Assembly (NCBI RefSeq): GCF_900230285.1
Contig: NZ_OCNK01000003.1
Location: forward strand, 886,648 to 950,647
Source of the DNA: Blastococcus haudaquaticus
GTDB taxonomy: Bacteria > Actinomycetota > Actinomycetes > Mycobacteriales > Geodermatophilaceae
Direction of reading: 5' to 3'
DNA: 64,000 nt
In this document: positions 54,270 through 62,994 of the stretch, in pieces
How the letters are laid out: each line of letters starts with the position of its first letter
Numbering within the stretch: position 1 is the stretch's first letter
Translations under genes and position numbers: made by a program
Notes under the pieces: generated by a model
The model's database searches: none
What the model was told of the DNA's origin: nothing
Seen by the model: only the letters and a program-made list of their open reading frames with translations

Positions 54270-55879
54270 GGGTGCAGTCTCCCGGACCGGAGGAGTGCGG
54301 CCGCCACGGTCGTCCGGACACCGTCTCGGTCGATCCGCACGAGCGCGTCGGTGAGCTCGGCGACGAACACGGGGTCGTCCCCCAGGTCGCCGAAGATCGA
54401 CCGGACGCCCAGCAGCGGGCGCGGGTCCGTGCCGCCGGCGAGCGACAGCCGCTGGAGGAGGTCGGCGTTGGGGTCGTCGATCACGACCGGCCGGCCGTCG
54501 GCGTCGACGCCGCGCAGGTACACGAACCAGGCCGCCACCGCGACGGTCAGCAGCGCGTGCGGCCGGCCGGCGACGAGGGCCTCGCGCAGCGAGGGCAGCA
54601 GGTGGTGCGGCATCTTCGTCGACCCGCGGCGGCAGAGCCGGTACAGCTGGTCGGCGATCGCCGGGTTGGCGAACCGCTTCAGCAGCGACTGCTCGTACTC
54701 GACGAGATCGATGCCGTCCGGCGGCGGGAGCAGCGGCAGGACCTCGGCGTCCATCAGCTGCTCCGCGTACTCCGCGAGCAGCGGATCGGCCATGACCCGG
54801 TCGATGCTGGTGTGGCCCGCGAGCGAACCCAGGTACCCGAGAGCGCAGTGGCTCGCGTTGAGCAGCCGGGTCTTCATGAGCTCGTAGCGGGCGACGTCGG
54901 GGACGAACCGCACGCCGACGAGGTCCAGCGGGGGACGGCCGTTGCAGAAGTCGTCCTCGATGACCCACTGCGAGAACGGCTCGGTGATGACCGGCCAGTT
55001 GTCGTCGACGCCGTACCGCTGGGCGACGGCCTCCCGCTGTTCGGGCGTCGTGTGCGGGGTGATCCGGTCGACCATGCTGCTGGGGAAGGACACGCGGTCG
55101 GTGATCCACCGGGCGAGCACCTCGTCGCGCAACCGCGCGAAACCGACGATCGCGGCGCGGGCGGCGTCGCCGTTGCGGTGCATGTTGTCGCAGGAGACCA
55201 CCGTGAACGGCGGCAGCCCGGCACGGCGACGGCGGTCGAGGGCCTCGACGATGTAGCCGAAGACGGTGCGGGGACTGGCGGTCTCGGTCAGGTCCCACCG
55301 GATGTCGACGTCGTCGGCGTCGAAGTCGCCGCTGTCGGGACACAACCGGTAGCCGCTCCCGGTGATGGTCAGCGACACCATCCGGATGCGCTCGTCGGTG
55401 AGGAGATCCAGGACGACGGCGGGATCGTCGGGCGCGAAGTGGTAGTCGACCATCACGCCCACGACGCGGGCCCGCTCGCCGTCGGGGCTGCGCTCGACCA
55501 CGGTGTAGAGGTGGTCCTGCGGGGCCAGGGCATCCTTCATGTGCCGGCTGTGCAGGCCGACACCGACGACACCCCAGGCGTCGCTGATGCGGCGCTCGGC
55601 GACCTCGTCGAAGTACAGGAGCTGGTGGGAGCGGTGGAAGCCACCGACGCTGAAGTGGACGACGGCCGGCGTCAGGGCGCTGCGGTCGTAGGTCGGCACG
55701 ATCAGCTGCTCGTCGTGCAGCCCGAGGGTGTCCTGGGTGAGCTTGCGGATGCCGGTGGGGGAGGCGACCACGTTGGGCAGGTCGGCCAGGGCGATGTCCC
55801 TGGCGCTCGTCCCCGTGGGGATCTCCGGGGTGAGCGTTCCTGTGCTCAGGGGGAGGGGGACGATCTCTGCCTGCGTCAA
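54266..55879 (-). CDS. mannitol dehydrogenase-family polyol dehydrogenase, copy 1
   Basis: 537 residues, predicted TTG start at 55879 because GGAGGG lies 5 bases before it and no ATG/GTG in frame fits. Rossmann part: VVHFSVGGFHRSHQLLYFDEV. Family signature: DNMHRNGDAARAAI...SSMVDRITPHTTPEQREAVAQRYG, then MKTRLLNASHCALGYLGSLAG with the catalytic Lys/Asn/His set. NAD(P)-linked interconversion of ketose and sugar alcohol (mannitol, arabinitol). First gene of the polyol operon. About 80 residues longer at the N-terminus than minimal members. Confidence 0.92.
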   Translation of the reverse strand: MTQAEIVPLPLSTGTLTPEIPTGTSARDIALADLPNVVASPTGIRKLTQDTLGLHDEQLIVPTYDRSALTPAVVHFSVGGFHRSHQLLYFDEVAERRISDAWGVVGVGLHSRHMKDALAPQDHLYTVVERSPDGERARVVGVMVDYHFAPDDPAVVLDLLTDERIRMVSLTITGSGYRLCPDSGDFDADDVDIRWDLTETASPRTVFGYIVEALDRRRRAGLPPFTVVSCDNMHRNGDAARAAIVGFARLRDEVLARWITDRVSFPSSMVDRITPHTTPEQREAVAQRYGVDDNWPVITEPFSQWVIEDDFCNGRPPLDLVGVRFVPDVARYELMKTRLLNASHCALGYLGSLAGHTSIDRVMADPLLAEYAEQLMDAEVLPLLPPPDGIDLVEYEQSLLKRFANPAIADQLYRLCRRGSTKMPHHLLPSLREALVAGRPHALLTVAVAAWFVYLRGVDADGRPVVIDDPNADLLQRLSLAGGTDPRPLLGVRSIFGDLGDDPVFVAELTDALVRIDRDGVRTTVAAALLRSGRLHP

Positions 55880-56306
55880 CGCATCCCTCCGTCTCTACGT
55901 CTGTGGGCACGGCTCATCGCGACCGTCCCGGTTACGGGCCGACGGTGACCAGCAGTACACGGGTGCGGCCCTGTGCCGCGCAATGGTTCCGGTGCCCCGG
56001 CGCTCGGCGGACGCCGAATCGTTAGACGCCGGAGCGGCGCGGGATGTTTCACGCCTGGAGGTCCAACATGCCCTGTCGGCGGCCCTGTGAAACGTCCGGA
56101 CCACCCGCACGGGTGTACCCGCGCGGCCCTCTGTGGCCAGCCCCACACCCCTTTCCATGACTGCCGATGAGCGGGACGAGGGCCGGTTGCGAATGACAGC
56201 GTTGTCAGTAACGCGTGGGACTGGGGAGCAGTGTGAGGCACGCCGCTCGGCGTGTCGCGATCGACGCGCCGGACGCCTGGTCACAGGACGGTCACGGACT
56301 GTTTGG
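55880..56306. other. 427-bp gene-poor divergent region
   Basis: No convincing gene. It holds GTTTCAC (56046-56052) and GTGAAAC (56087-56093) as an inverted pair 34 bp apart, and TGACA-GCGT-TGTCA (56194-56207), a second dyad. It must contain the promoters of the minus-strand polyol operon and of the M23 gene. No riboswitch consensus (c-di-AMP was considered) could be matched. Confidence 0.5.
56046..56093. promoter_or_regulatory. inverted GTTTCAC pair upstream of polyol operon
   Basis: GA(T/C)GTTTCAC occurs on both strands facing each other (56044-56052 and complement of 56087-56095), centre-to-centre about 41 bp or four helical turns, which would suit a looped regulator dimer. It lies about 165 bp upstream of the dehydrogenase start. 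Confidence 0.35.
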
Positions 56307-57125
56307 ATGGCGCACAGCCGAACTCCCCTTCGGCGCTCCGCGGTCAAGCGAACGGGCAGGTGCATGCGCGCACGTCACGGTCAGGCTCCCACCACCCTCG
56401 TGACCGCGGTCCGTGCCGGCGGACGCAACCGCCGGGCCCAGACGGCCTCGGCTCCGGCCACCGCCCGCCGTGGGGGCTTCCTGCTGAGCGCCCTGCTCGC
56501 CGGTGGCCTGGCCGCTGCCGGCCTCGGGCTGCACAGCGCCCCGACCGCATCCGCGGGAGCGACCTCGGTGCTGGAGGCGCAGCAGGCGCTGCTCACCGGC
56601 GACGAGGCCCTCGAGGTCATGCCGCAGGCCTCGGTGACCGTGGCGGAGGCCCAGGCGCGCCTGCAGGAGGTGGCCGCATCCCGCGCCGCTCGCGCCGAGG
56701 CGGAGGCCGCGGCGATCGAGGCCGCGCGGCCCAAGTTCGTCTCCCCGGTCGACGGCGCCCGTCTCACGAGCGGCTTCGGCAGCCGGTGGGGGACGTTCCA
56801 CTACGGCATCGACCTCGCCGCCCCCATGCGGACCCCGGAGTACGCGGCCGGCGACGGCGTCGTGCTGCGGGCCGGTGCGGCCAGCGGCTTCGGGCTCGCG
56901 GTCTACATCCTCCACGAGAACGGCGACGTCACCGTCTACGGCCACATGGACTCGATCCTCGTGGAGCCGGGGGAGTACGTGGACGCCGGGCAGACCATCG
57001 CGCTGCTGGGCAACCGAGGTCAGTCGACCGGCCCGCACCTGCACTTCGAGGTGCACCGCGGCGGCGAGGACGGCGAGCGCGTCAACCCCGTCTCCTGGCT
57101 CGCGGACCGCGGCGTCCGCGTCTGA
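56307..57125 (+). CDS. M23 family metallopeptidase (cell-wall endopeptidase)
   Basis: 272 residues from ATG 56307; ATG 56364 also possible, and the much longer frame from 56133 looks non-coding at its start. Arg-rich N-terminus, then signal/TM segment GGFLLSALLAGGLAAAGLGL, an Ala/Glu-rich coiled coil (ARLQEVAASRAARAEAEAAAIEAAR), and the LytM domain: SGFGSRWGTFHYGIDLAAP (HxxxD Zn site), GHMDSI and GPHLHFEVH (HxH). Cuts peptide cross-links in peptidoglycan. Stands alone, divergent from the polyol operon. Confidence 0.9.
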   Translation: MAHSRTPLRRSAVKRTGRCMRARHGQAPTTLVTAVRAGGRNRRAQTASAPATARRGGFLLSALLAGGLAAAGLGLHSAPTASAGATSVLEAQQALLTGDEALEVMPQASVTVAEAQARLQEVAASRAARAEAEAAAIEAARPKFVSPVDGARLTSGFGSRWGTFHYGIDLAAPMRTPEYAAGDGVVLRAGAASGFGLAVYILHENGDVTVYGHMDSILVEPGEYVDAGQTIALLGNRGQSTGPHLHFEVHRGGEDGERVNPVSWLADRGVRV

Positions 57126-57140
57126 CCCGGACGCCCCGCC

Positions 57141-57212
57141 TCGACCGCGCGGGACATCCGCCGATCACGCGGTCTACCGCGAGGTCGGGTGCCGTACGCC
57201 GCGGCCGACCCG
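57141..57212 (+). repeat. 72-bp intergenic repeat, copy B
   Basis: Same order as 41184-41255: TCGACCGCGCG start, CCGATC, CGCGGTCTACCGCG (one change from the palindrome of copy A), GGTCGGGTGCCGT and CGACCCG end. Lies between the M23 and AraC genes. Confidence 0.6.
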
Positions 57213-57235
57213 CAGGCTCGTGATGGGATCGCGCC

Positions 57236-57649
57236 GTGGCGCGGGCGGTCGAGGACTCCAACCGGAGGATGCTGCGCGCCCGGGACGCCATGGACCGGCG
57301 GTACGCCGAGCCGCTCGACGTCGCGACGCTGGCGCGGATCGCGCACGTCTCCGAGGCCCACTTCATCCGCACGTTCCGCGCCACGTTCGGCGAGACGCCG
57401 AACCGGTACCTGCAGCGGCGACGGGTGGAGCGGGCGATGTTCCTGCTGCGCTCCGGGGACCGCAGCGTCACCGACATCTGCATGGACGTCGGCTTCTCGA
57501 GCCTGGGCACGTTCAGCAGGGTGTTCCGCGACATCGTGGGTGAGCCGCCGTCGGCCTACCGGCGGCGCGGGCCGCTCCCGCCGGTGCCGTCGTGCTTCGC
57601 GATGGCCTGGCTGCGACCGAGCAGTTTCGGAGAAGCACCGGGGACGTGA
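57236..57649 (+). CDS. AraC-family regulator, DNA-binding domain only
   Basis: 137 residues from GTG 57236. Both HTH units are present: PLDVATLARIAHVSEAHFIRTFRATFGETPNRYLQRRRVERAMFLLRSGDRSVTDICMDVGFSSLGTFSRVFRDIVGEPPSAYRRRG. There is no separate ligand-binding domain. Together with the VOC gene 20 bp downstream it forms the common AraC/glyoxalase-like pair, which the regulator probably activates. Confidence 0.92.
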   Translation: MARAVEDSNRRMLRARDAMDRRYAEPLDVATLARIAHVSEAHFIRTFRATFGETPNRYLQRRRVERAMFLLRSGDRSVTDICMDVGFSSLGTFSRVFRDIVGEPPSAYRRRGPLPPVPSCFAMAWLRPSSFGEAPGT

Positions 57650-57669
57650 GGGCCCCTAGCGTTGCCGCC

Positions 57670-58083
57670 ATGCTGACCCGACTGAACATCTCCGGTATCT
57701 ACGTCCTCGACCAGGACCAGGCGCTCGACTTCTACGTCGGCAAGCTCGGTCTGGAGGTCGACACCGACGCCGACCTCGGCTTCATGCGGTGGCTCACCAT
57801 CCGCGTGCCGGCCGACCCCGACCGTAAGATCCTGCTCGAGCGTCCCGGCGCGCCGTCGATGAGCGAGGACACCGCGGCCGAGGTGCGCGCCCTGATGACG
57901 AAGGGGGCCGCCGGGGGCCATCTCTTCTTCGCCTGCGAGGACGCCTACAAGACCCACGCCGAGCTCAAGGCCAAGGGTGTCGAGGTCACCGAGGAACCCG
58001 AGGACCGCGGCTACGGCATCGACTTCGGCCTCCGCGACCCGTTCGGCAACCACGTCCGCATCGCCCAGCTCAAGGAAGCGTGA
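57670..58083 (+). CDS. VOC (glyoxalase-like) family protein paired with AraC regulator
   Basis: 137 residues from ATG 57670. VOC ends: ISGIYVLDQDQALDFYVGKLGLEVDTDADLGFMRWLTIRVPADPDRKILLERPG and EEPEDRGYGIDFGLRDPFGNHVRIAQL. The late Glu/Asp position (GIDFGLRDP) may hold a metal ligand. Substrate unknown. Twenty bp after the AraC stop, in the same transcription unit. Confidence 0.88.
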   Translation: MLTRLNISGIYVLDQDQALDFYVGKLGLEVDTDADLGFMRWLTIRVPADPDRKILLERPGAPSMSEDTAAEVRALMTKGAAGGHLFFACEDAYKTHAELKAKGVEVTEEPEDRGYGIDFGLRDPFGNHVRIAQLKEA

Positions 58084-58195
58084 GCGGGCATCCCCGAGGG
58101 TGTGGCCTCCCACCGGGGGCCACACCCCTGCGCGGATCGGGTGAACCGGGGCTGTACAGTTGCCCCCGGCCCGGACACACCAGACCGGGCCGCAA

Positions 58196-58268
58196 GGGGC
58201 TGTGGCGCAGCTGGTAGCGCACCACACTGGCAGTGTGGGGGTCAGGGGTTCGAGTCCCCTCAGCTCCA
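58196..58268 (+). tRNA. tRNA-Ala (anticodon GGC)
   Basis: Acceptor GGGGCTG (58196-58202) pairs with CAGCTCC (58261-58267), discriminator A at 58268. Anticodon stem CCACA/TGTGG with loop CTGGCAG; anticodon GGC at 58229-58231. T-arm GGGGTTCGAGTCCCC. CCA is not encoded. TACAGT (58155-58160) is a likely -10, and a GGCCCGG/CCGGGCC hairpin (58168-58191) lies in the leader. Confidence 0.96.
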
Positions 58269-58278
58269 CCCCGATGAC

Positions 58279-58308
58279 CAGGCCGTTCCCCTTCGGGGGA
58301 GCGGCCTG
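58279..58308 (+). terminator. terminator of tRNA-Ala with TTCG loop
   Basis: CAGGCCGTTCCCC (58279-58291), tetraloop TTCG, GGGGAGCGGCCTG (58296-58308), one G-T pair. Starts 10 bases after the tRNA end. Confidence 0.8.
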
Positions 58309-58339
58309 AGTCGTCTCTCGTTGTGGTTGGAGTTGCCTG

Positions 58340-58430
58340 CCCTTACGTGGCAGCAGCAGGGCGCCCATCCGGTCGGCGGCCTCGCGGGCCAGCGCCGGCA
58401 TCACGTGCCTGTAGGTATCCGTCGGGGGCT
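58340..58430 (-). pseudogene. C-terminal remnant of a tyrosine-recombinase integrase
   Basis: On the minus strand the segment reads PTDTYRHVMPALAREAADRM followed by GALLL. TYRHV-MP--AREAADRMGALL is the typical end of actinobacterial phage/ICE integrases; the Tyr (codon 58413-58411) would be the nucleophile. Nothing before PTDT resembles the rest of an integrase, and the polyol dehydrogenase stop is at 58446, so the gene is truncated. It sits directly 3' of tRNA-Ala, the common attachment place for such elements. Confidence 0.6.
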
Positions 58431-58445
58431 GGGCCGCCGCACCGA

Positions 58446-59984
58446 TCAGGCGACCGCCGCGTCCGCCCCGCGCAGTACGTGCGTGAGGGCGGCGAGCGTG
58501 GCGCGCGCACCGTGTTCCCTGAGGGACGTCAGCGCACGGCGGTAGGGCTCGACGAATCGCTCGTCGTCCACCAGGTCGCCGAAGAAGCTCTGGTCGGCGA
58601 TGAACGCGAGCGGGTCCATGTCCAGCCGGCCGGCGTTCGCCCGAAGCCGGTCGGCATGCCGGTCGACGAGGGGGAGGGGACGACCATGGTCGTCCCACCC
58701 CTCGGCGAACCTCGCCCAGCTGGCGACGATGGCGGCGGCGCGGTGGACCTCCCCGCCGGAGGCGAGGCCGGCCCGGAGCACCGGCAGCACGTACTTGGGG
58801 ATCAGCGCCGAGGTCTGGGCGCACAACCGGGACACCTGGTCGGCGACGGCCGCGCTGCCGAACCGCTCGAGGAGGGCCTCCTTGTAGTGCTCCAGGTCCA
58901 CACCCGGTACGGCCGGGAGCGTGGGGCTGACCTCGTGATCCATGTAGCCCTGCAGGAAGCCGTTCACCAGCGGGTCCCGGCACGCGTCGTGGACGTGCTG
59001 GTAGCCCGCCAGCGCGGCGAAGTAGGCCATCGCCTGGTGGCTGCCGTTGAGCAGCCGCAGCTTCATGGCCTCGTAGGGAGAGACGTCGTCGACCAGTTGC
59101 ACACCGACCTCCTCCCAGGGTGGCCGGCCGGCGGGAAAGTGGTCCTCGATGACCCACTGCGCGAACGGCTCGCACACCACCGGCCACGTGTCGGCGACGC
59201 CGAAGAGGTCCCGCAGCATCGCGATGTCGTCCGGTGTGGTCTGCGGCGTTATCCGGTCGACCATGCTGTTGGGGAAGGGCACCTCGCGCTCGACCCAGGT
59301 TCCGAGGTCGGGATCCCGCAGGGAGGCGAATGCGGCGAAGGCGTGGCGGGCCACGTCGCCGTTGCCCTGCAGGTTGTCGCAGGAGAGCACGGTGAACGGG
59401 GAGAGACCGCGGTCCCGGCGACGCGCCAGCGCTTCGGTCACGAGTCCGAACGTCGTGCGGGGGACGGCGTCGGGTCGGAGGTCAGCCCGGATGTCCGGCG
59501 CGCCGTCGTCGAAGCTGCCGGTCACCGGGTCGGTGTTGTAGCCCCGCTCGGTGATTGTGAGGGACACGATGCGCGTGTCCGGGTGGGCCATCTTCTCCAC
59601 GACGGCCTCGGGGTCGTCGGGCGCCAGCAGGTACTCGATGATCGAGCCGATCACCCGCGGCTCCAGGGTGCCGTCCGGGTGCTTGACGACGAGCGTGTAC
59701 AGGCCGTCCTGTGCGGCGAGGGCATCGCGCATCCGCCGTTCGTCGGGTAGGACGCCGACCCCGCAGATGCCCCAGTCCATGGCCAGGCCGGCGTTCATGA
59801 GCCGATCGGCGTACATCGCCTGGTGAGCCCGGTGGAAGCCGCCGACGCCGAGGTGGACCACCCCCGTGCGAACCCGACGTCGGTCGTACGCGGGCGTTGC
59901 CACCGCCTGGGTCAGCGACGGCAGGTTCCGGCTGGTCAGCCTGCTGAGGGGCGGGCGTGCGAGCAGAGGTGGAGGGATCGACAC
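58446..59984 (-). CDS. mannitol dehydrogenase-family protein, copy 2
   Basis: 512 residues from GTG 59984. GVVHLGVGGFHRAHQAMYADRLMNAG (Rossmann), DNLQGNGDVARHAFAAFASL, NSMVDRITPQTTPDDI, and MKLRLLNGSHQAMAYFAALAGY (active-site Lys, Asn, His) match the mannitol 2-dehydrogenase (MtlK) type of about 490 residues. Interconverts ketose and sugar alcohol with NAD(P). Likely leaderless: TAGGGT lies 6 bp before the GTG. Distant paralogue of the protein at 54266-55879. Confidence 0.93.
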   Translation of the reverse strand: MSIPPPLLARPPLSRLTSRNLPSLTQAVATPAYDRRRVRTGVVHLGVGGFHRAHQAMYADRLMNAGLAMDWGICGVGVLPDERRMRDALAAQDGLYTLVVKHPDGTLEPRVIGSIIEYLLAPDDPEAVVEKMAHPDTRIVSLTITERGYNTDPVTGSFDDGAPDIRADLRPDAVPRTTFGLVTEALARRRDRGLSPFTVLSCDNLQGNGDVARHAFAAFASLRDPDLGTWVEREVPFPNSMVDRITPQTTPDDIAMLRDLFGVADTWPVVCEPFAQWVIEDHFPAGRPPWEEVGVQLVDDVSPYEAMKLRLLNGSHQAMAYFAALAGYQHVHDACRDPLVNGFLQGYMDHEVSPTLPAVPGVDLEHYKEALLERFGSAAVADQVSRLCAQTSALIPKYVLPVLRAGLASGGEVHRAAAIVASWARFAEGWDDHGRPLPLVDRHADRLRANAGRLDMDPLAFIADQSFFGDLVDDERFVEPYRRALTSLREHGARATLAALTHVLRGADAAVA

Positions 59985-59990
59985 GTCCTT

Positions 59991-60011
59991 ACCCTAACGT
60001 AAAGTTAGGGT
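59991..60011. promoter_or_regulatory. 21-bp perfect dyad over -10 of polyol dehydrogenase 2
   Basis: ACCCTAAC (59991-59998), centre GTAAA, GTTAGGGT (60004-60011). On the minus strand TAGGGT (59996-59991) is the -10 of a leaderless transcript starting at GTG 59984, so a bound regulator would block or twist the promoter. The dyad form is compatible with MerR or TetR proteins; a MerR gene lies 3 kb away. Confidence 0.6.
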
Positions 60012-60052
60012 TGCGGCCGGGTGAGGTGAGCAGCCGCGGCTCGACGCCCCTG

Positions 60053-61066
<1,014 letters not shown>

Positions 61067-61105
61067 GCCGGCCGAGGGTAGTGCCGCTGGCGGCTCAAAG
61101 CGACC

Positions 61106-61123
61106 GTGACGTCACAGTAGAGT
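61106..61123 (+). promoter_or_regulatory. promoter region of second polyol-phosphate transferase
   Basis: GTGACGTCAC (61106-61115), a perfect 10-bp palindrome, is followed at once by TAGAGT (61118-61123), a good -10 box 53 bp upstream of GTG 61176. Located in the divergent gap with the aldo/keto reductase gene. Confidence 0.4.
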
Positions 61124-61175
61124 CGGTGTCCTCGGCAGCCGAGCCGGAGCGACGGCGGCAGGGGATCATCCTCCT

Positions 61176-62240
61176 GTGCGCCTCGTCTACAACTCGTTCT
61201 ACGGCCGGTACTCCGACAGTCCACGCGCCGTCTACGAACGCCTGGTCGGCTCAGAAACCGCCAACGCCCACGTGTGGTTGGTGGCGGACGGCCACGAGCA
61301 CGGATTCCCGGCCGGGGTGGACACCGTGACGCTGGGCAGCGAGGAGTGCGTGGCGGCTCTGGAGTCCGCGGATGCCGTCGTCAGCAACACGTACCTGGAG
61401 TTGGACTGGAACAAGCGGCCGGGCACGGTGTACCTCCAGACGTGGCACGGCACGCCCCTGAAGCGGATCCACTACGACGCGCCGTCGATCGGGCCCGACG
61501 ACCGGCTGGAGCGCTTGGACGTGGACGTCGCCCGGTGGGACTACCTCCTCTCGCCCAACCGGCCGAGTACCGATCGGCTCCGCGGAGCCTTCCGCTACGA
61601 CGGGACGGTGGTGGAGACCGGCTACCCGCGCAACGATGTCCTGCTGGCCGACGACCGGGAACTGCGCCGGGCGGTCGTGCGCGCGGAGCTCGGTCTGGAG
61701 GAGGGCACCACCGCGGTGCTCTACGCACCGACATGGCGGGACGACGAGTACTACGCCCAGGACGTGCAGCTGGGCCTGGACGTGAGCGCCTTCGTGAAGG
61801 CCATGGGCGACGGCTGGTGCCTGCTACCCCGCGTCCACTACTACATGGCCGACCGGCTGGCCCTGCCGCAGAGCCCCGGCGTGCGAGACGTGTCCTACTA
61901 TCCCGACATCCGGGACCTGTACCTCGCCGCGGACGTCCTGGTCACCGACTACTCGTCGGCCATGTTCGACTTCGCCGTCACCGGCAAGCCGATGATCTTC
62001 TACACCTACGACCTCGCTCACTACCGGGACTCCGTCCGCGGCTTCTACTTCGACTTCGTGCCGGAGGCTCCCGGGCCCGTGGTGGAGACGATGCCCGAGC
62101 TGCTGGACGCCCTGCACCGGGTCGGGGCGACCGAGGAGCGCTACGCCGACCGCTATGCGGCCTTCCGGGAGCGGTACTGCCACCTCGAGGACGGTTCTGC
62201 CACCGACCGCGTGATCGACCTGCTGGCGCGGGGTTGCTGA
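61176..62240 (+). CDS. short CDP-glycerol/polyol-phosphate transferase, copy 2
   Basis: 354 residues from GTG 61176. Same motifs as copy 1: YSDSPRAVYERLV, NKRPGTVYLQTWHGTPLKRIH, LLSPNRPSTDRLRGAF, ETGYPRNDVLL, LYAPTWRDDEYY, and DIRDLYLAADVLVTDYSSAMFDFAVTGKPMIFYTYDLAHYRDSVRGFYFDF. By eye about half of the positions match copy 1. A single-domain enzyme without the N-terminal half of TagF. Likely adds polyol-phosphate units to a cell-envelope glycopolymer at the cytoplasmic face. Different first-domain residues (for example HVWLVADGHEHGFPAG) may mean another acceptor. Confidence 0.9.
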   Translation: MRLVYNSFYGRYSDSPRAVYERLVGSETANAHVWLVADGHEHGFPAGVDTVTLGSEECVAALESADAVVSNTYLELDWNKRPGTVYLQTWHGTPLKRIHYDAPSIGPDDRLERLDVDVARWDYLLSPNRPSTDRLRGAFRYDGTVVETGYPRNDVLLADDRELRRAVVRAELGLEEGTTAVLYAPTWRDDEYYAQDVQLGLDVSAFVKAMGDGWCLLPRVHYYMADRLALPQSPGVRDVSYYPDIRDLYLAADVLVTDYSSAMFDFAVTGKPMIFYTYDLAHYRDSVRGFYFDFVPEAPGPVVETMPELLDALHRVGATEERYADRYAAFRERYCHLEDGSATDRVIDLLARGC

Positions 62241-62271
62241 CAGGCCGGTAGGGGCGGCCACCTGCCGGCCG

Positions 62272-62988
62272 TCAGTCCGCTCTGGTCGCCAGGTAGACCG
62301 TGTTGGTCGCGACCCCGTCCTGGAGTCGGTTCGGAAAGCTCACCACCCGCGCAGCGACCTCGACGTAGACCTGCCCGAGGACGGCCAGATAGGTCTCGTC
62401 GGGTGGGTCGTTCGACCAGAGCGCGAACACACCCCCCGGGCGCAGACGCCGGGACAGGCGGCGGCTTCCGTCCACGCCGTAGAAGCCGGCGCTGCCGTCG
62501 GCGAGGAGGTGGCGCGGTGAGTGATCGATGTCCACGAGCACGGCGTCGAACAGCCGGTCCGGTGCCACCGGATCGAATCCCGCGCCGTCCACCATGGTGA
62601 AGAAGTCGCCATGCACGAATCGGCAGCGTTCCTCCGCGGTCAGTGTCGGACCGGCCGGGACCAGGCCCTGCTCGTGCCAGCGGATCACCGGCTCGAGCGC
62701 TTCCACCACCAGCAGGTCCTGGACTCGCCGGTCGGCGACCACCGCCTGGGCGGTGAAGCCGAGCCCCAGTCCGCCGACCACGACGTCGAGGTTCGATCCC
62801 GGCAGGCGAGCCAGCGCGAGCCGGGCAAGCTCCACCTCGGCCACGGTGAAGAGCGAGGACATCAGGAACTCGTCGCCGAGCTTGACCTCGAAGACGTCCT
62901 CGCCGGTGACCACGTCGCGTCGGCGACGCAGGCTCACCTCGCCGATCGGGGTGGTGCTCCAGGCGAGTTCCTCGATCCGCGGTGTCAC
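62272..62988 (-). CDS. spermidine synthase-like methyltransferase-fold protein
   Basis: 238 residues. Rossmann-like motif LDVVVGGLGLGFTAQAVVADRRVQDLLVVEALEPVIRWHEQGLV and FDAVLVDIDHSPRHLLADGSAGFY, followed by LRPGGVFALWSNDPPDETYLAVL. This is the spermidine synthase/SAM methyltransferase pattern, where the second motif contains the active-site Asp. Actual polyamine synthesis is unproven. It starts 6 bp after the MerR stop, so the two are co-transcribed. Confidence 0.82.
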   Translation of the reverse strand: MTPRIEELAWSTTPIGEVSLRRRRDVVTGEDVFEVKLGDEFLMSSLFTVAEVELARLALARLPGSNLDVVVGGLGLGFTAQAVVADRRVQDLLVVEALEPVIRWHEQGLVPAGPTLTAEERCRFVHGDFFTMVDGAGFDPVAPDRLFDAVLVDIDHSPRHLLADGSAGFYGVDGSRRLSRRLRPGGVFALWSNDPPDETYLAVLGQVYVEVAARVVSFPNRLQDGVATNTVYLATRAD

Positions 62989-62994
62989 GCGTGC

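Noticed and set aside
56100..56306. c-di-AMP (ydaO) riboswitch upstream of M23 gene
   Set aside because: Such riboswitches precede many actinobacterial wall hydrolases, but I could not match the conserved GGGGACCC and related boxes here.
57556..59187. 543-codon minus-strand frame through tRNA-Ala
   Set aside because: It crosses a tRNA and two other genes. Only the short integrase-like segment near 58340-58430 in this frame has real similarity; the LRGLEPLTPTLP-like part is tRNA antisense.
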